Source of the DNA: Bacillota bacterium | GTDB lineage: Bacteria; Bacillota; Clostridia; Lachnospirales; Lachnospiraceae | Assembly (NCBI GenBank): GCA_023386815.1 | Contig: JAEWIZ010000012.1 | Coordinates: 1-41,639, forward strand | Length of the DNA stretch: 41,639 bases | Reading direction: 5' to 3' | Shown: positions 33,343 to 41,639 of the stretch, one piece after another | Layout of the letters: the number at the start of each line of letters is the position of its first letter | How positions within the stretch are numbered: position 1 is the stretch's first letter | The notes under the pieces: generated by a model | Database searches by the model: none | What the model was told of the DNA's origin: nothing | What the model saw: only the letters and a program-made list of their open reading frames with translations | Position numbers and translations under genes: made by a program

Positions 33343-35676
33343 CTATTCAACATCAATGAGCACGATTGCATCCTCCATACCATCACAAGAGACAGTAACT
33401 TTGGCAGTTCCCTTTTCATATCCTGCACGAAGAACGGTAAGTGCTCTTCCGAAGTGGGTCAAATGATTATCCTTGTCAAATGCTTCATCGCTTTTTGTTC
33501 TTGCCGAGCCCAAGCCCGCCAAGGATACTGCCTCACCGTCAATCTTTACGGTAACACGCTTATCGACAGCAGGCTTGATATTACCCGCTTCGTCAGTAAG
33601 TGAAATAGTTAGGTATGCCAGATCTTGTCCGTTTGCTTTCAGTTTTGATTTTTCCGCTTTCACCTCAAGAATTGTTGTATTCGAAGCCGTGACAAGGCTG
33701 TCTTTTCCGATAAGCCTTCCCTCTTTATCATAAGTATTGACAGAGAGCTCTCCTGGGTAGTACTTGACTTTAAACTTCGTTCTCATTGCTTTCAGTACTT
33801 TTTTCCCACAGGTTTTTCCGTTAAGGAAAAGCTCGGCCTTTGCTGCATCTGCATATACTTCAACCGTAGCCATTACGCCTTCACAGCCCTGCCATGACCA
33901 GGAGCGCACTGAATCCGTCATTCTCCATGCACCTTGGGTGTGCTTGTGCCCTGCATATGTGACAGGTCTTACGGATAAATACGGCTTATTATAAGTGCCG
34001 TATACAATTTGCATATAATAGTTCTGCGGAGTTATCAGACCCGTAGCATCTATTGTGCCTGATCCGTCATAGAGCGGCAATCCCGGCCAGTCAACATAAT
34101 CCCATGTGCCACAGGTTCCTGCTTCGCCCAGATAATCCCATCCGGTCCACACAAAATCTCCGATAATCTGCGGATACTTTTTGACTAGCTTCCAGTTTTT
34201 ATCTATTCCGTGTGAGAACGTCTCCGAGCCTACATATAATCTGTCCGGGTCTCGGAGCACATCTTGTTCATATCTGCAAGTACCATAGTTCAGTCCAAGC
34301 ACATCAAGAAATGTGACCAGCTCATCAGCCTTTTCTTGACATTTCTTGCCGTTCGATGCATTTGACAGGAACTTGGGAAGCATATTCATCATCAAATTGA
34401 AGCCCGAAGAGCCGGAAGTATCCAGGCCTGCCATCAGATCCTTGTTTTTCTCCGGGTCAATCGGTTCTCTCTTATATTCTGTTTTCTCATCCTTATAAAG
34501 ATTGACCTTGAGCAGTAGCAGATTTGCGCCCATGCTCACGATACGAGTCGGGTCGGCATCTTTGAAAAGTTTTGTCTGCTCCCTAGCAAGCTCCATTCCT
34601 TTTTCTGTCCGGGGTTCGGAATTCTCATTGCCTATCGAATACATAATAACGGACGGATGATTATAATCCTTTTTAACTACCGCAGCTATATCGTCCTTGT
34701 AATTATCCATAAAATCTCTGGAATAGTCGTGATAGCACTTGGTAAGGTACCACATATCAAAGGTCTCATCAATAACATACATACCAAGCTCATCGCATGC
34801 CCTCAGAATTGCATTTGAGCACGGGTTGTGTGATGATCGAATTGCATTGTAACCGCCCTCCTTGAGGATTCTTATTCTTCTGTATGAGGCATCGTCGAAT
34901 TCACACGCACCCAAGAGACCATTGTCATGATGAATGCAGGCTCCGCGCAACTTAACTTCCCGTCCGTTAATAAGTACACCAGTCTTGCTGGACCACGTAA
35001 GAAGCCTTATACCGAATTGCACTTCTTCTTCATCAAAGTCTGTCTTTAATACAACCCTGTACAAATTAGGGGTCTCTTCTGACCAGAGCTTAGCATCGCG
35101 AATTCCTAATTCTCCGGTTTTGCCGGAAGCCACGGGGGTATCTCCGTCATAAATAATAACGTCGGCATCTTGGTTGCAGGTAACAGAAATGACTGCCGGA
35201 TTGATTGACTTTGTTTCAATCTTAATACCTTTCATATAGTTTTTGTCTTTTATAATAAGCGAAACCGGACGGTAGATTCCCGAACCTGTATACCACCGTG
35301 CATTAGGCTCAAGAGAGTTGTCTGCTTCAACGGAAATAACATTTTCTCCGGCCTTGACTTTTTCAGAGATATCCACCTCGAACTCTGTGTAACCATATGC
35401 ATGATAAAAAACATGCTCGCCGTTCAGGTAAATATTTGCACAACGATATATGCCTTCAAAAAATACAGCTATGTATTTACCAATCATTTCCCCCGATACT
35501 TCAAATTTTTTTTCGTACACATACTTTCCACCTGGAAAATAACCGGTATTAGCTCCGTTGAGGCACTTGCATCTTTCCTCTGTAATCATTGCATCATGGG
35601 GAAGGTTCACAAGCTTTATGTTATCTTCTTTTCCCACTTTAAAAACTTTCCAACCCTTATTAAAATCCATAACCAT
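33343..35676 (-). CDS. Glycoside hydrolase family 2 (beta-galactosidase/glucuronidase type)
   Basis: 777 residues without signal peptide. The N-terminal sugar-binding jelly roll (DFNKGWKVFK, NLPHDAMITEE, YEKKFEV) is followed by Ig-like and TIM-barrel domains. The catalytic acid/base is E351 in YSIGNENSEP and the likely nucleophile is E485 in VGSETFSHG. HHDNGLLGACEFDDASYRR and HNPCSNAILRACDELG are standard GH2 signatures. An extra C-terminal Ig-like/DUF4982-like portion (about 600-777) is present. Its divergent neighbour is the AraC regulator. The enzyme hydrolyses a beta-linked sugar from oligosaccharides taken up by the cell; galactoside or glucuronide cannot be told apart here. Confidence 0.9.
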   Translation of the reverse strand: MVMDFNKGWKVFKVGKEDNIKLVNLPHDAMITEERCKCLNGANTGYFPGGKYVYEKKFEVSGEMIGKYIAVFFEGIYRCANIYLNGEHVFYHAYGYTEFEVDISEKVKAGENVISVEADNSLEPNARWYTGSGIYRPVSLIIKDKNYMKGIKIETKSINPAVISVTCNQDADVIIYDGDTPVASGKTGELGIRDAKLWSEETPNLYRVVLKTDFDEEEVQFGIRLLTWSSKTGVLINGREVKLRGACIHHDNGLLGACEFDDASYRRIRILKEGGYNAIRSSHNPCSNAILRACDELGMYVIDETFDMWYLTKCYHDYSRDFMDNYKDDIAAVVKKDYNHPSVIMYSIGNENSEPRTEKGMELAREQTKLFKDADPTRIVSMGANLLLLKVNLYKDEKTEYKREPIDPEKNKDLMAGLDTSGSSGFNLMMNMLPKFLSNASNGKKCQEKADELVTFLDVLGLNYGTCRYEQDVLRDPDRLYVGSETFSHGIDKNWKLVKKYPQIIGDFVWTGWDYLGEAGTCGTWDYVDWPGLPLYDGSGTIDATGLITPQNYYMQIVYGTYNKPYLSVRPVTYAGHKHTQGAWRMTDSVRSWSWQGCEGVMATVEVYADAAKAELFLNGKTCGKKVLKAMRTKFKVKYYPGELSVNTYDKEGRLIGKDSLVTASNTTILEVKAEKSKLKANGQDLAYLTISLTDEAGNIKPAVDKRVTVKIDGEAVSLAGLGSARTKSDEAFDKDNHLTHFGRALTVLRAGYEKGTAKVTVSCDGMEDAIVLIDVE

Positions 35677-35706
35677 TTTTATTTCTCCTCGTATTTATTT
35701 TTATTA

Positions 35707-35747
35707 TTGAAAATAAATAAATTATTCCTTATACTATAAGATAGTAT
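35707..35747 (+). promoter_or_regulatory. AraC gene promoter with palindrome in the divergent gap
   Basis: TTGAAA (35707-35712), a 17-bp spacer and TATACT (35730-35735) form a good promoter for the plus-strand regulator. A palindrome ATACTAT-AAG-ATAGTAT (35731-35747) overlaps the -10 and start point. The opposite strand also reads TATACT here, so both genes may start from overlapping promoters. Confidence 0.6.
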
Positions 35748-35787
35748 AGTCACTGAAGTAAGTAATTCGAAACGGGAGATTCAAATA

Positions 35788-36831
35788 ATGGGAAATATTA
35801 TACATTACTATTTTGATAACATTGATGAAATCAAGCAGCAAATCAGTGAATACTCCATTAATTTTCTGAGTAACCCTTTTGCTGAGCGCAACTATTTTTC
35901 TCCTCTGTCAATCGCAACAGCCAGTCACATAGAAAACGAGTATGTTTTCGGCAACTATATGGACAACGTTTGTTACTGTATTCATACTCCGCATGATTCA
36001 AATTTTTACCGTGAGACATTGATGCATAAGCATAATTTCTTTGAATTTCTGTATGTAAAAAGAGGTATTGCTTATGTCCGAATTGAGGACAAAGACTTTA
36101 GTTACAGTACCGGCAATCTATGCCTGTTAAATAGGAATACCAAACATATAGAAACCGACATTTCAAACGCCGATCTCTACTATATAGGAATAGAACCCCG
36201 GCTGATTATCGATTGGCCAAGAAGTATCCTCTTACCATTTAAACGAAAAGGAATTCTTGGTACGTTTTTCAATGAAAATCTGTCGGACAAAGCAGAATAC
36301 AAAAAGGATTATATAAATTTTGCTATACTAAATGAAAACAACCTTGTCGAAATATTTGACGAAATGATTACCTCGTTTTCAGAAAAGCGTATTGGCTATT
36401 ATTTTGATATTTATTCTTCTCTTTCCCGCTTCTTTGCAACCCTTGAAAATAAAGATCTTTACAATGCTGCATATATTAATCTGGAATACGATAAAGACAG
36501 TCTGATTGCAGAAAAAGTAAAGACTCTTATTTATGAAAGTCATGGGTGCATTAAAAGGACGGAACTCGCACGCAAACTTAATTACAGCAGTGATTATTTA
36601 TCAGAAATAATAAAAAAATATACCGGCTGTACACTAAAAAACTTTTGCCAGAGAATACAGATGCAGGAAGCCGCAAGACTTTTGCAAACGAGTTCTCTTC
36701 CCATTCTTCAGATAGCGCTAACGCTCGGATATGAGAACCGAACTCAGTTTTATAAGATCTTCGAGCGCGAGTTCAAAGTCACTCCCTCAGAATACAGAGA
36801 AGCCGCAGCTACTCGGAAAACGACTAGTTGA
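35788..36831 (+). CDS. AraC-family transcriptional regulator
   Basis: 347 residues, ATG at 35788 with GGGAGATTC upstream. The N-terminal half is a cupin-type sensor (HKHNFFEFLYVKRGIAYVRI then GNLCLLNRNTKHIE). The C-terminal 100 residues are two helix-turn-helix motifs (RTELARKLNYSSDYLSEIIK and LPILQIALTLGYENRTQFYK), ending FKVTPSEYR. It sits between two glycan catabolic operons on the minus strand and most likely turns them on in response to a sugar. Confidence 0.9.
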   Translation: MGNIIHYYFDNIDEIKQQISEYSINFLSNPFAERNYFSPLSIATASHIENEYVFGNYMDNVCYCIHTPHDSNFYRETLMHKHNFFEFLYVKRGIAYVRIEDKDFSYSTGNLCLLNRNTKHIETDISNADLYYIGIEPRLIIDWPRSILLPFKRKGILGTFFNENLSDKAEYKKDYINFAILNENNLVEIFDEMITSFSEKRIGYYFDIYSSLSRFFATLENKDLYNAAYINLEYDKDSLIAEKVKTLIYESHGCIKRTELARKLNYSSDYLSEIIKKYTGCTLKNFCQRIQMQEAARLLQTSSLPILQIALTLGYENRTQFYKIFEREFKVTPSEYREAAATRKTTS

Positions 36832-36855
36832 TTGCTTCTTTGGTTTGCTATTGTT

Positions 36856-37584
36856 TTATCCGAACAATACCTTTATTAGTTCCTCTTTGAAAATATTATG
36901 TGCCTCCGGTGTAGGATGATTCATTCCGTTTGCAAGCATAGCAGTAGTGTCAACGCCTTCAGCAGCCAGTTCTTTCCATACCGCATAAGCATCAGCAACA
37001 GGAATATTTAGCTCTTTGGCTACCGCTTTCTCTGCTTCAACATATAAATCCATTTTACCTGAATTCTGAATATCCCTGAAAACAGAATGAACATATCCCC
37101 AAAACCATTTGAAGCTCGGGACCTTACGTGTGCATAACATCGTCGGCGTCATAAAAACAACTTCGATTTGATTCTCAATTAGTATTTTAGCAATCTGACG
37201 CATATTGCTTGAATACTCTTTCAATAATTCATCAGCATTTCTTCTCTTTGAATTCGTCACATCATTGGTACCAAACATTACGCAACAAAAATCAGGTTTT
37301 TTGTCAATAACATCCTGCTGCAATCTTGCGAGTCCATCTTTGGAAAAGTTACCGGATACTCCGGCATTCAATATTTCAACATCGATGTCATACTTCTCTT
37401 TTATGTATTTCTTTAATAGCGAATGAAACGCTTCTTCGGGTCTTGTAGATGTATCTTTATAGCCATTGACAAATTCAAAACACCCTTGAGTAACACTATC
37501 TCCCAAAAATGCAAGCGTCATTTTTTCACCGTTAATTATTCTTTTTCCTGTGCTTATCATACTAATAACCATACCTTCTCTCAT
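36856..37584 (-). CDS. SGNH/GDSL-type esterase
   Basis: 242 residues from the ATG at 37584; the start is uncertain, with ATG at 37572 and 37560 also possible. Catalytic blocks: Ser in FLGDSVTQG, Gly in block II (NAGVSGN), Asn in FGTNDVTN and His in NGMNHPTPEAH, the variant seen in carbohydrate esterases of this fold. There is no signal peptide. It is the last gene of the symporter-GH43 operon and would remove acetyl groups from imported sugars or glycans. Confidence 0.85.
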   Translation of the reverse strand: MREGMVISMISTGKRIINGEKMTLAFLGDSVTQGCFEFVNGYKDTSTRPEEAFHSLLKKYIKEKYDIDVEILNAGVSGNFSKDGLARLQQDVIDKKPDFCCVMFGTNDVTNSKRRNADELLKEYSSNMRQIAKILIENQIEVVFMTPTMLCTRKVPSFKWFWGYVHSVFRDIQNSGKMDLYVEAEKAVAKELNIPVADAYAVWKELAAEGVDTTAMLANGMNHPTPEAHNIFKEELIKVLFG

Positions 37585-37589
37585 AACCT

Positions 37590-37618
37590 GCAACTTTGTG
37601 TCGAAGGCACAAAGTTGC
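37590..37618. repeat. 11-bp inverted repeat between GH43 and SGNH genes
   Basis: GCAACTTTGTG (37590-37600) and CACAAAGTTGC (37608-37618) are perfect arms around a 7-nt loop. It lies just after the GH43 stop, with no T run on the minus strand, so an mRNA-stabilising or processing hairpin is more likely than a terminator. It occupies the ribosome-binding region of the earliest SGNH starts. Confidence 0.6.
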
Positions 37619-37636
37619 GTACTAATCTAAATAACT

Positions 37637-39115
37637 TTATTTAATAAAATTGAATGCTTTTATTTGTAAAGAGCCCTTACCAATAAAACGGATGTATATT
37701 TCATATTTGCCGTTGATATTTTCCGCCCTTCCTTCAAATGACTTCCATAAGTTCGTTCCATCAACTTTGATTTCGCAAATTGGTGGTGATTTAAACTCTT
37801 TATCAGTTGTCACCTGAAGCTTACCTTTGCACTTACCTCTTATTTCCACTGCAATTTTACTGAGACCATCAAACACAAAATACTTGAAACCGCAAGAAAA
37901 TCCATTCTTGATATTTGCAATATACTGCTCATTTTCGCCATTTTCCCTATCTACTCCGTCCATGGTTATATAAGGGAAAAAGGGTTTCAACATTTTGAAG
38001 GAAAAGCTATTCGCTCTTTTCTTGTTCCATAAAGCGCATGCAATCGAAGACGGATAATTCCCTTCACCCTTGAGTGGACCATGATTAAGCCCGCACGATG
38101 TTATCTCAACCTGATTGATACATCCATCATCTTTAATGACAATTTCCTCAGCGCACCCTTGGCGTGAATGATCATGGCAATTTGTTTGGCGATGGTAGAA
38201 AATATACCACTTATCATTAATCTTGCATAACCCACCGTGATTATTTCCTATTGCAGCTGTTGGATTCTTTCTGGTTCTACCCTCCAACCCTACATCTCCA
38301 TTCGATACAATTACTCCGCCATATGTAAAACCCTCCATTGGTTTTTTACTTGTAGCATAGCAAAGATTTGTTCCCATAACGTCTGAATATACCAGATAAT
38401 AGATATCGCCTATTTTTCTTATGGAAGAAGCTTCGAAAAACTCATGTCCTTTAAAACCGACTTTTTCTTTCACGGATTCATCAATATCCGGCAGGAGTAA
38501 ATCAGGCCCTTTTTTCACTGTAAGCATATCGCTTTCCAGTTCCATTACCTGCGAATGGTTATGCGTATAAATCTTTTTCATCTGGCGAGCAGCCGGGGCA
38601 TTTCCAGTATATAAATAAACTCTGTTATCCGTATCGACCAGAACTGCCGGATCAAATTGGACAAAATCTCCATCACGCTCTCCTACTATGCTCCCATCCT
38701 TATCTCTGACGTATCCTAAAAATTCAAATTTCCCGGTAGGGCTATCCGATACTGCAACACATACTCTTGAAACATTATCGAAAAAATAATACAAATAGTA
38801 CTTACCATCCGGTCCCTGACACACATCAGGTGCGTACATATAATGAATTCCGTTTTCACAATTGCGGGTAGTATTGGGATGCGAACCGTTGTTATATGGA
38901 TCTTGGGTCTTAGTATAAATAACTCCTTCATACTTCCAATCGGATAAATCATCGATAGGGGCTGACCACACAACATAGTCATTCATGCAGTATTCAGCAC
39001 CATTAAATCTATCATGGGAACCGTAAATGTATACCCTTTCTCCAAAAACATGGGGTTCTCCATCAGGTATATATTCATAGGACGGAAGATACGGATTGAA
39101 AGCCTGTTTTTTCAT
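37637..39115 (-). CDS. Glycoside hydrolase family 43
   Basis: 492 residues from the ATG at 39115, with AGAGGA 10 nt upstream; an upstream ATG at 39157 adds a polar MIINTNNNEEEDDN leader and lacks a site. The five-bladed propeller shows the catalytic base Asp in PDGEPHVFG, the modulating Asp in APDVCQGPDGKYYLYY, and the acid Glu in EASSIRK (IGDIYYLVYS). The last 120 residues form a beta-sandwich. No signal peptide, so it works on imported xylo- or arabino-oligosaccharides. It follows the symporter gene by about 50 nt and is the second gene of the operon. Confidence 0.9.
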   Translation of the reverse strand: MKKQAFNPYLPSYEYIPDGEPHVFGERVYIYGSHDRFNGAEYCMNDYVVWSAPIDDLSDWKYEGVIYTKTQDPYNNGSHPNTTRNCENGIHYMYAPDVCQGPDGKYYLYYFFDNVSRVCVAVSDSPTGKFEFLGYVRDKDGSIVGERDGDFVQFDPAVLVDTDNRVYLYTGNAPAARQMKKIYTHNHSQVMELESDMLTVKKGPDLLLPDIDESVKEKVGFKGHEFFEASSIRKIGDIYYLVYSDVMGTNLCYATSKKPMEGFTYGGVIVSNGDVGLEGRTRKNPTAAIGNNHGGLCKINDKWYIFYHRQTNCHDHSRQGCAEEIVIKDDGCINQVEITSCGLNHGPLKGEGNYPSSIACALWNKKRANSFSFKMLKPFFPYITMDGVDRENGENEQYIANIKNGFSCGFKYFVFDGLSKIAVEIRGKCKGKLQVTTDKEFKSPPICEIKVDGTNLWKSFEGRAENINGKYEIYIRFIGKGSLQIKAFNFIK

Positions 39116-39168
39116 ATTGTCATCTTCCTCTTCATTGTTGTTAGTATTTATTATCATTTTCTGTGCTG

Positions 39169-40641
39169 TTATGCTACTTTTTTACTGTCAAAGAAAGCTT
39201 TCATCTTGGCACGTTCGTTATTATCAATAGGATATTTTCTTAATATCAGAGCAGAGATAATACCAAGGATAGCAGGCACCAATCCCATTATTACTATAAA
39301 CCAGTTAAGCATTGTAGGAATGGAAGAAAGCTCACCTATGTAATCCGAAGTGACAGGATCGACTTTATAACCGATTGCAATAAGCACTCCACCTATGAGG
39401 GCGGCTGAAAATGCAGCCTGGGCCTTCATGATGAAGCCTCCGGCAACCACAGTTAAAGCCGAACGATCCTTACCGTTTTTATATATGTTATAATCCATGA
39501 TTTCCATTTCAACCACAGATTGAGGAACAAAGTCGGTTCCTATACCTACTGCCATGATAAACATTGTTACAAAGAAAAGCCATGGAGCATTCTGAAGGAT
39601 CCCTGTTATTTGTGCGACAAAGAGAATGGTGCCACCAACAGCCTGAGTTATAAGGAGCGTACATGTCATATTAACAGGATTGTTTTTAAACAGTTTCAGT
39701 AAAGGTCTTCCGATTACAGCGCCAAGGATCATTGGTATCAGCGTCATGATAGCAGAGATTCCACTATAAACAGAATAAAGCTCCATATCAGGAATTCCTG
39801 TAGTAAGGTCAGTGCAGAATCCCCATTTGATATAATATATGGGTGTTGCAAAAACCAAGGTCCAAATAAAACCCGAGAAAATACATTTTAAATAAAATAT
39901 AACCATAGGCTTATTCTCTCTGAATAAATCAAAGAAATCTTTTACTTTTAACTTTTCTGCCTTTTCATCTTCTACAATATGTTTTTCTTTGACTATAAAC
40001 CAGCCAATAAGCGACAAAACCGTTGCTATTCCTACAGTTATCAAAATTAGAATTGCGAAAGAATCATGATAATTGCCGATTTTTTTATTAATTGTTACTA
40101 GAACCGCAGTAAAGGCTGCCGCTAAAACACCAATTAACATAGTCCAAAGACGTGGCCCGACAACAAGCTTTGTCCTTTGACTGATATCATTCGTCATAGT
40201 TCTGAATAACAAATTATCCTTGTAAAAAGAACTACCGATATCATATACCAAATAAAAGAACACTACCCATATTACTACGAGAATAGGTTTGCTGGCAAAA
40301 GCCTTAGGAAGTGAATACAGTAAAATAGTTCCTAAGCTTGTCATGATGATACTAATCAGGAAAAACGGTTTATACTTACCAATTTTTGTCCTTTTTCCAC
40401 TATCCATTATGAACCCTTGGATAGGATCATCTACGGCATCCACTATTCTGGCAACCAGAAGCAAGGTTGTAGCAAGAGCAGCCCCCATCGCTCCAAGACC
40501 GGCATAATCTGTCATATACTGCATAAACATCGTTGACATCAATACACCGGTTAATGCACTAACTGTCGATAAAGTTGTTGTTCCTAAGCAATCCTTGAGT
40601 CCGATTGTATTACTGTCTTTAATCTTATACTTTTTGCCCAT
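39169..40641 (-). CDS. GPH-family glycoside/pentoside/hexuronide cation symporter
   Basis: 490 residues from the ATG at 40641, which has AAGGAGGAGATAAA upstream; the longer frame to 40722 has no such site. Twelve membrane segments. The N-terminus has the GPH pattern LLVARIVDAVDDPIQGFIMD then SGKRTKIGKYKPF (arm between TM2 and TM3), which binds sodium or proton and sugar. It imports the oligosaccharides on which the following GH43 acts. First gene of a minus-strand operon. Confidence 0.9.
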   Translation of the reverse strand: MGKKYKIKDSNTIGLKDCLGTTTLSTVSALTGVLMSTMFMQYMTDYAGLGAMGAALATTLLLVARIVDAVDDPIQGFIMDSGKRTKIGKYKPFFLISIIMTSLGTILLYSLPKAFASKPILVVIWVVFFYLVYDIGSSFYKDNLLFRTMTNDISQRTKLVVGPRLWTMLIGVLAAAFTAVLVTINKKIGNYHDSFAILILITVGIATVLSLIGWFIVKEKHIVEDEKAEKLKVKDFFDLFRENKPMVIFYLKCIFSGFIWTLVFATPIYYIKWGFCTDLTTGIPDMELYSVYSGISAIMTLIPMILGAVIGRPLLKLFKNNPVNMTCTLLITQAVGGTILFVAQITGILQNAPWLFFVTMFIMAVGIGTDFVPQSVVEMEIMDYNIYKNGKDRSALTVVAGGFIMKAQAAFSAALIGGVLIAIGYKVDPVTSDYIGELSSIPTMLNWFIVIMGLVPAILGIISALILRKYPIDNNERAKMKAFFDSKKVA

Positions 40642-40859
40642 TTTATCTCCTCCTTCGTCATACCTTTTAGGTATAATGCACAATTCGATGATAGAAAAAA
40701 ATGAGTAATAAAACAATATCAAAACTAATGCTAAGAATAATAAACTGTATCATTTTACGGTACGAAATACCTAAAAGTGCATAATACCTCTCGACAAGTA
40801 ATAGAATATGAAAAGACACACGGTAGTTCTTTATTGTAATACTACAAACAAAGGAATAG
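40642..40859. other. AT-rich gap upstream of the symporter gene
   Basis: No gene is supported here. The symporter promoter must lie in it but I found no convincing -35/-10 pair. It borders a decayed GH1 fragment on the right. Confidence 0.5.
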
Positions 40860-41090
40860 GGCATCCCGATCATTGGTTATCAGTATTCGTCTCTCATGGA
40901 TAATTTTGAATGGGCTGAAGGATATGACAAGAGGTTTGGATTGATTTATTTAGATTATCAGACAAAAGAACGAACGATGAAGTTGCCCCAACATTTGCCC
41001 CAACTTCAATACACCTTCATGACATTAGACAAAATCCAATTTTCTAAAACTCCTTATTTTATAAACAAAACGGAGGCTGATGATACATGA
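40860..41090 (+). pseudogene. C-terminal remnant of a GH1 beta-glucosidase
   Basis: The frame reads GIPIIGYQYSSLMDNFEWAE then GYDKRFGLIYLDYQTKERTM. This is the conserved C-terminal block of GH1 enzymes (GY..WSLMDNFEWA.GY..RFGL.YVDY.T..RT.K), with Ser in place of the usual Trp. A stop closes it just upstream, and past about 40985 it turns into unrelated sequence. So a beta-glucosidase gene once stood here, beside the GPH symporter, and only its end remains. Confidence 0.7.
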
Positions 41091-41114
41091 CAAAATCATG
41101 TCTTATCAACCTCC
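41072..41114 (-). terminator. Long hairpin ending the 43-aa gene
   Basis: Arms of 19 bp (41072-41090 and 41096-41114) pair with three non-Watson-Crick positions around a CAAAA loop. On the minus strand it is followed by GTTTTGTTTAT. It lies 34 nt after the stop of the 43-aa gene. Confidence 0.6.
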
Positions 41115-41147
41115 CCTTGAACAGCAATACTTTTTTCATAGTAATTT

Positions 41148-41279
41148 TTATTTCCCCTTCTTTGTTTGTGATAATGCACTTGCAGCTACCGATTTTGAAC
41201 TTTTGCTGTATCTATCATCTTTTAAAATCTTAGATGCTTTACTAGCAACTGTTTTAGATGTTTGCTTTTTGTTTCCCAT
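41148..41279 (-). CDS. 43-aa very basic Lys/Ser/Ala-rich protein
   Basis: The ATG at 41279 has GAGGAGGAAC 7 nt upstream and a promoter at 41329-41356. The protein starts MGNKKQTSKTVASKASKILK, continues DDRYSKSSKSVAASALSQTK and ends KGK. It is strongly basic and compact, like small DNA- or RNA-associated proteins found in many Firmicutes and their mobile elements. A hairpin terminator follows, so this is a separate transcription unit. Function unknown, but the clean gene structure makes it a real gene. Confidence 0.7.
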   Translation of the reverse strand: MGNKKQTSKTVASKASKILKDDRYSKSSKSVAASALSQTKKGK

Positions 41280-41328
41280 ATTCAGTTCCTCCTCTCTCGT
41301 TTTTTTCTACATATTGTACTTTTAGTAA

Positions 41329-41384
41329 ATTATATTCCAAATACTGGTATGCGCAAAATATTGTTTTGAACATGTTTCGAAACA
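41329..41384 (-). promoter_or_regulatory. Promoter and palindrome of the 43-aa gene
   Basis: TTGCGC (41356-41351), 16-bp spacer and TATAAT (41334-41329) on the minus strand give a start point about 40-45 nt before the ATG. Directly upstream of the -35 lies the perfect palindrome TGTTTCGAAACA (41373-41384). Confidence 0.55.
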
Positions 41385-41404
41385 TTTGTTTTAATGTAAT
41401 TTAA

Positions 41405-41430
41405 CCTATTTAAATATCCTATTTAAATAT
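41405..41430. repeat. Exact tandem duplication of 13 bp
   Basis: CCTATTTAAATAT occurs twice without a gap (41405-41417 and 41418-41430). No other signal is attached to it. The rest of 41385-41565 is AT-rich without a gene. Confidence 0.7.
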
Positions 41431-41565
41431 CCTTATCCTAAATTCTACATCTTTTTATATCCCATAAAACGGACTTGCAAAAGAAATATTAAACTACCTC
41501 TAACATTCTTCTAACCGGAATTTTTTTGGCTAGTTGTCACCCAGCCCTATTTCCTTTTTCTTGTT

Positions 41566-41639
41566 TTAGGAGGCATTTGCCTCCTTATCTTTTTCTGTTT
41601 CCTGCATTGGATTTAACCATTCTAATTCACTGCAGGACC
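41566..41639 (-). CDS. C-terminal end of a gene entering from the right
   Basis: A minus-strand frame open to the window edge reads CSELEWLNPMQETEKDKEAN then AS and a TAA at 41568-41566. It is only 24 codons, polar and acidic as many C-termini are. An 18-bp palindrome (41568-41585) overlaps its last codons and stop. Coding status is uncertain; the plus strand reading of the same hairpin, followed by TTATCTTTTTC, would make a terminator or attenuator instead. Confidence 0.35.
   Translation of the reverse strand, partial: SCSELEWLNPMQETEKDKEANAS

Noticed and set aside
41366..41384. LexA (SOS) box around GAACATGTTTCG
   Set aside because: The spacing does not match CGAAC-N4-GTTCG; the better palindrome is TGTTTCGAAACA, which is not a LexA site.

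Overview
The window looks like chromosomal DNA from a low-GC Gram-positive anaerobe, most likely a member of the Lachnospiraceae (Clostridium cluster XIVa). The clues are AT-rich coding sequence, strong AGGAGG ribosome binding sites, BspA-type leucine-rich repeats, VSGSA decapeptide repeats, 7TMR-DISM sensor kinases and a plant- or host-glycan catabolic gene content. No rRNA, tRNA or CRISPR array was seen.

Region 1 (about 1-9.6 kb, all minus strand): a 7TMR-DISM hybrid histidine kinase with two transmitter modules overlaps by 8 nt a response regulator with a SARP/OmpR-type DNA-binding domain. Both are followed by a very large secreted multidomain protein. In front of that secreted gene lie two exact 10-bp direct repeats with an 11-bp period just upstream of an extended -10, the arrangement that SARP-type regulators use. 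This makes a self-contained sensor-regulator-target unit.

Region 2 (9.6-19.3 kb): a six-gene minus-strand operon encodes a DUF1537 four-carbon acid sugar kinase, a cytoplasmic BNR/sialidase-fold protein, an iron-containing alcohol dehydrogenase, a DHDPS/N-acetylneuraminate-lyase-type aldolase, a PdxA-family dehydrogenase and an SLC13-type anion permease. A small VOC protein follows. Divergent from it is a PrpR_N-AAA+-Fis-like regulator whose sigma-54 contact motif (GAFTGA) and Walker B acidic residues are missing. Three TGTTTCA-N3-TGAAACA palindromes sit in the 245-bp divergent gap. The enzymes suggest uptake of an acid sugar, retro-aldol cleavage to pyruvate plus an aldehyde, and kinase/dehydrogenase/decarboxylase conversion of a C4 acid to DHAP. 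The exact substrate is not known to me, and this is the best candidate for an undescribed pathway.

Region 3 (19.4-30.5 kb): a secreted DUF6273/Ig-like protein, then an accessory region. It holds a decayed IS30-like fragment, an intact large serine recombinase with a tiny CxxC-x4-CxxC protein behind it, and an operon with a degenerate resolvase-like protein, a 49-aa protein, a MazF/PemK toxin and a SHOCT-like peptide. A second recombinase has lost its catalytic N-terminus and is joined to the 5' stump of a CBASS-type (CD-NTase) nucleotidyltransferase. About 1 kb of gene-poor DNA with long inverted repeats, and a 5'-truncated plus-strand gene of unknown function, complete the region. I read this as a remodelled defence/mobile island.

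Region 4 (30.5-41.6 kb): a glycan utilisation locus. On the minus strand are a GPH-family symporter, a GH43 and an SGNH hydrolase, then a divergent AraC regulator, then GH2, a polysaccharide deacetylase and a solute-binding lipoprotein. The lipoprotein gene carries an in-frame TAG right after its lipoprotein signal and has no permease partners here. The right edge holds a GH1 C-terminal remnant, a 43-aa basic protein gene with its own promoter and terminator, and the tail of a gene entering from outside.
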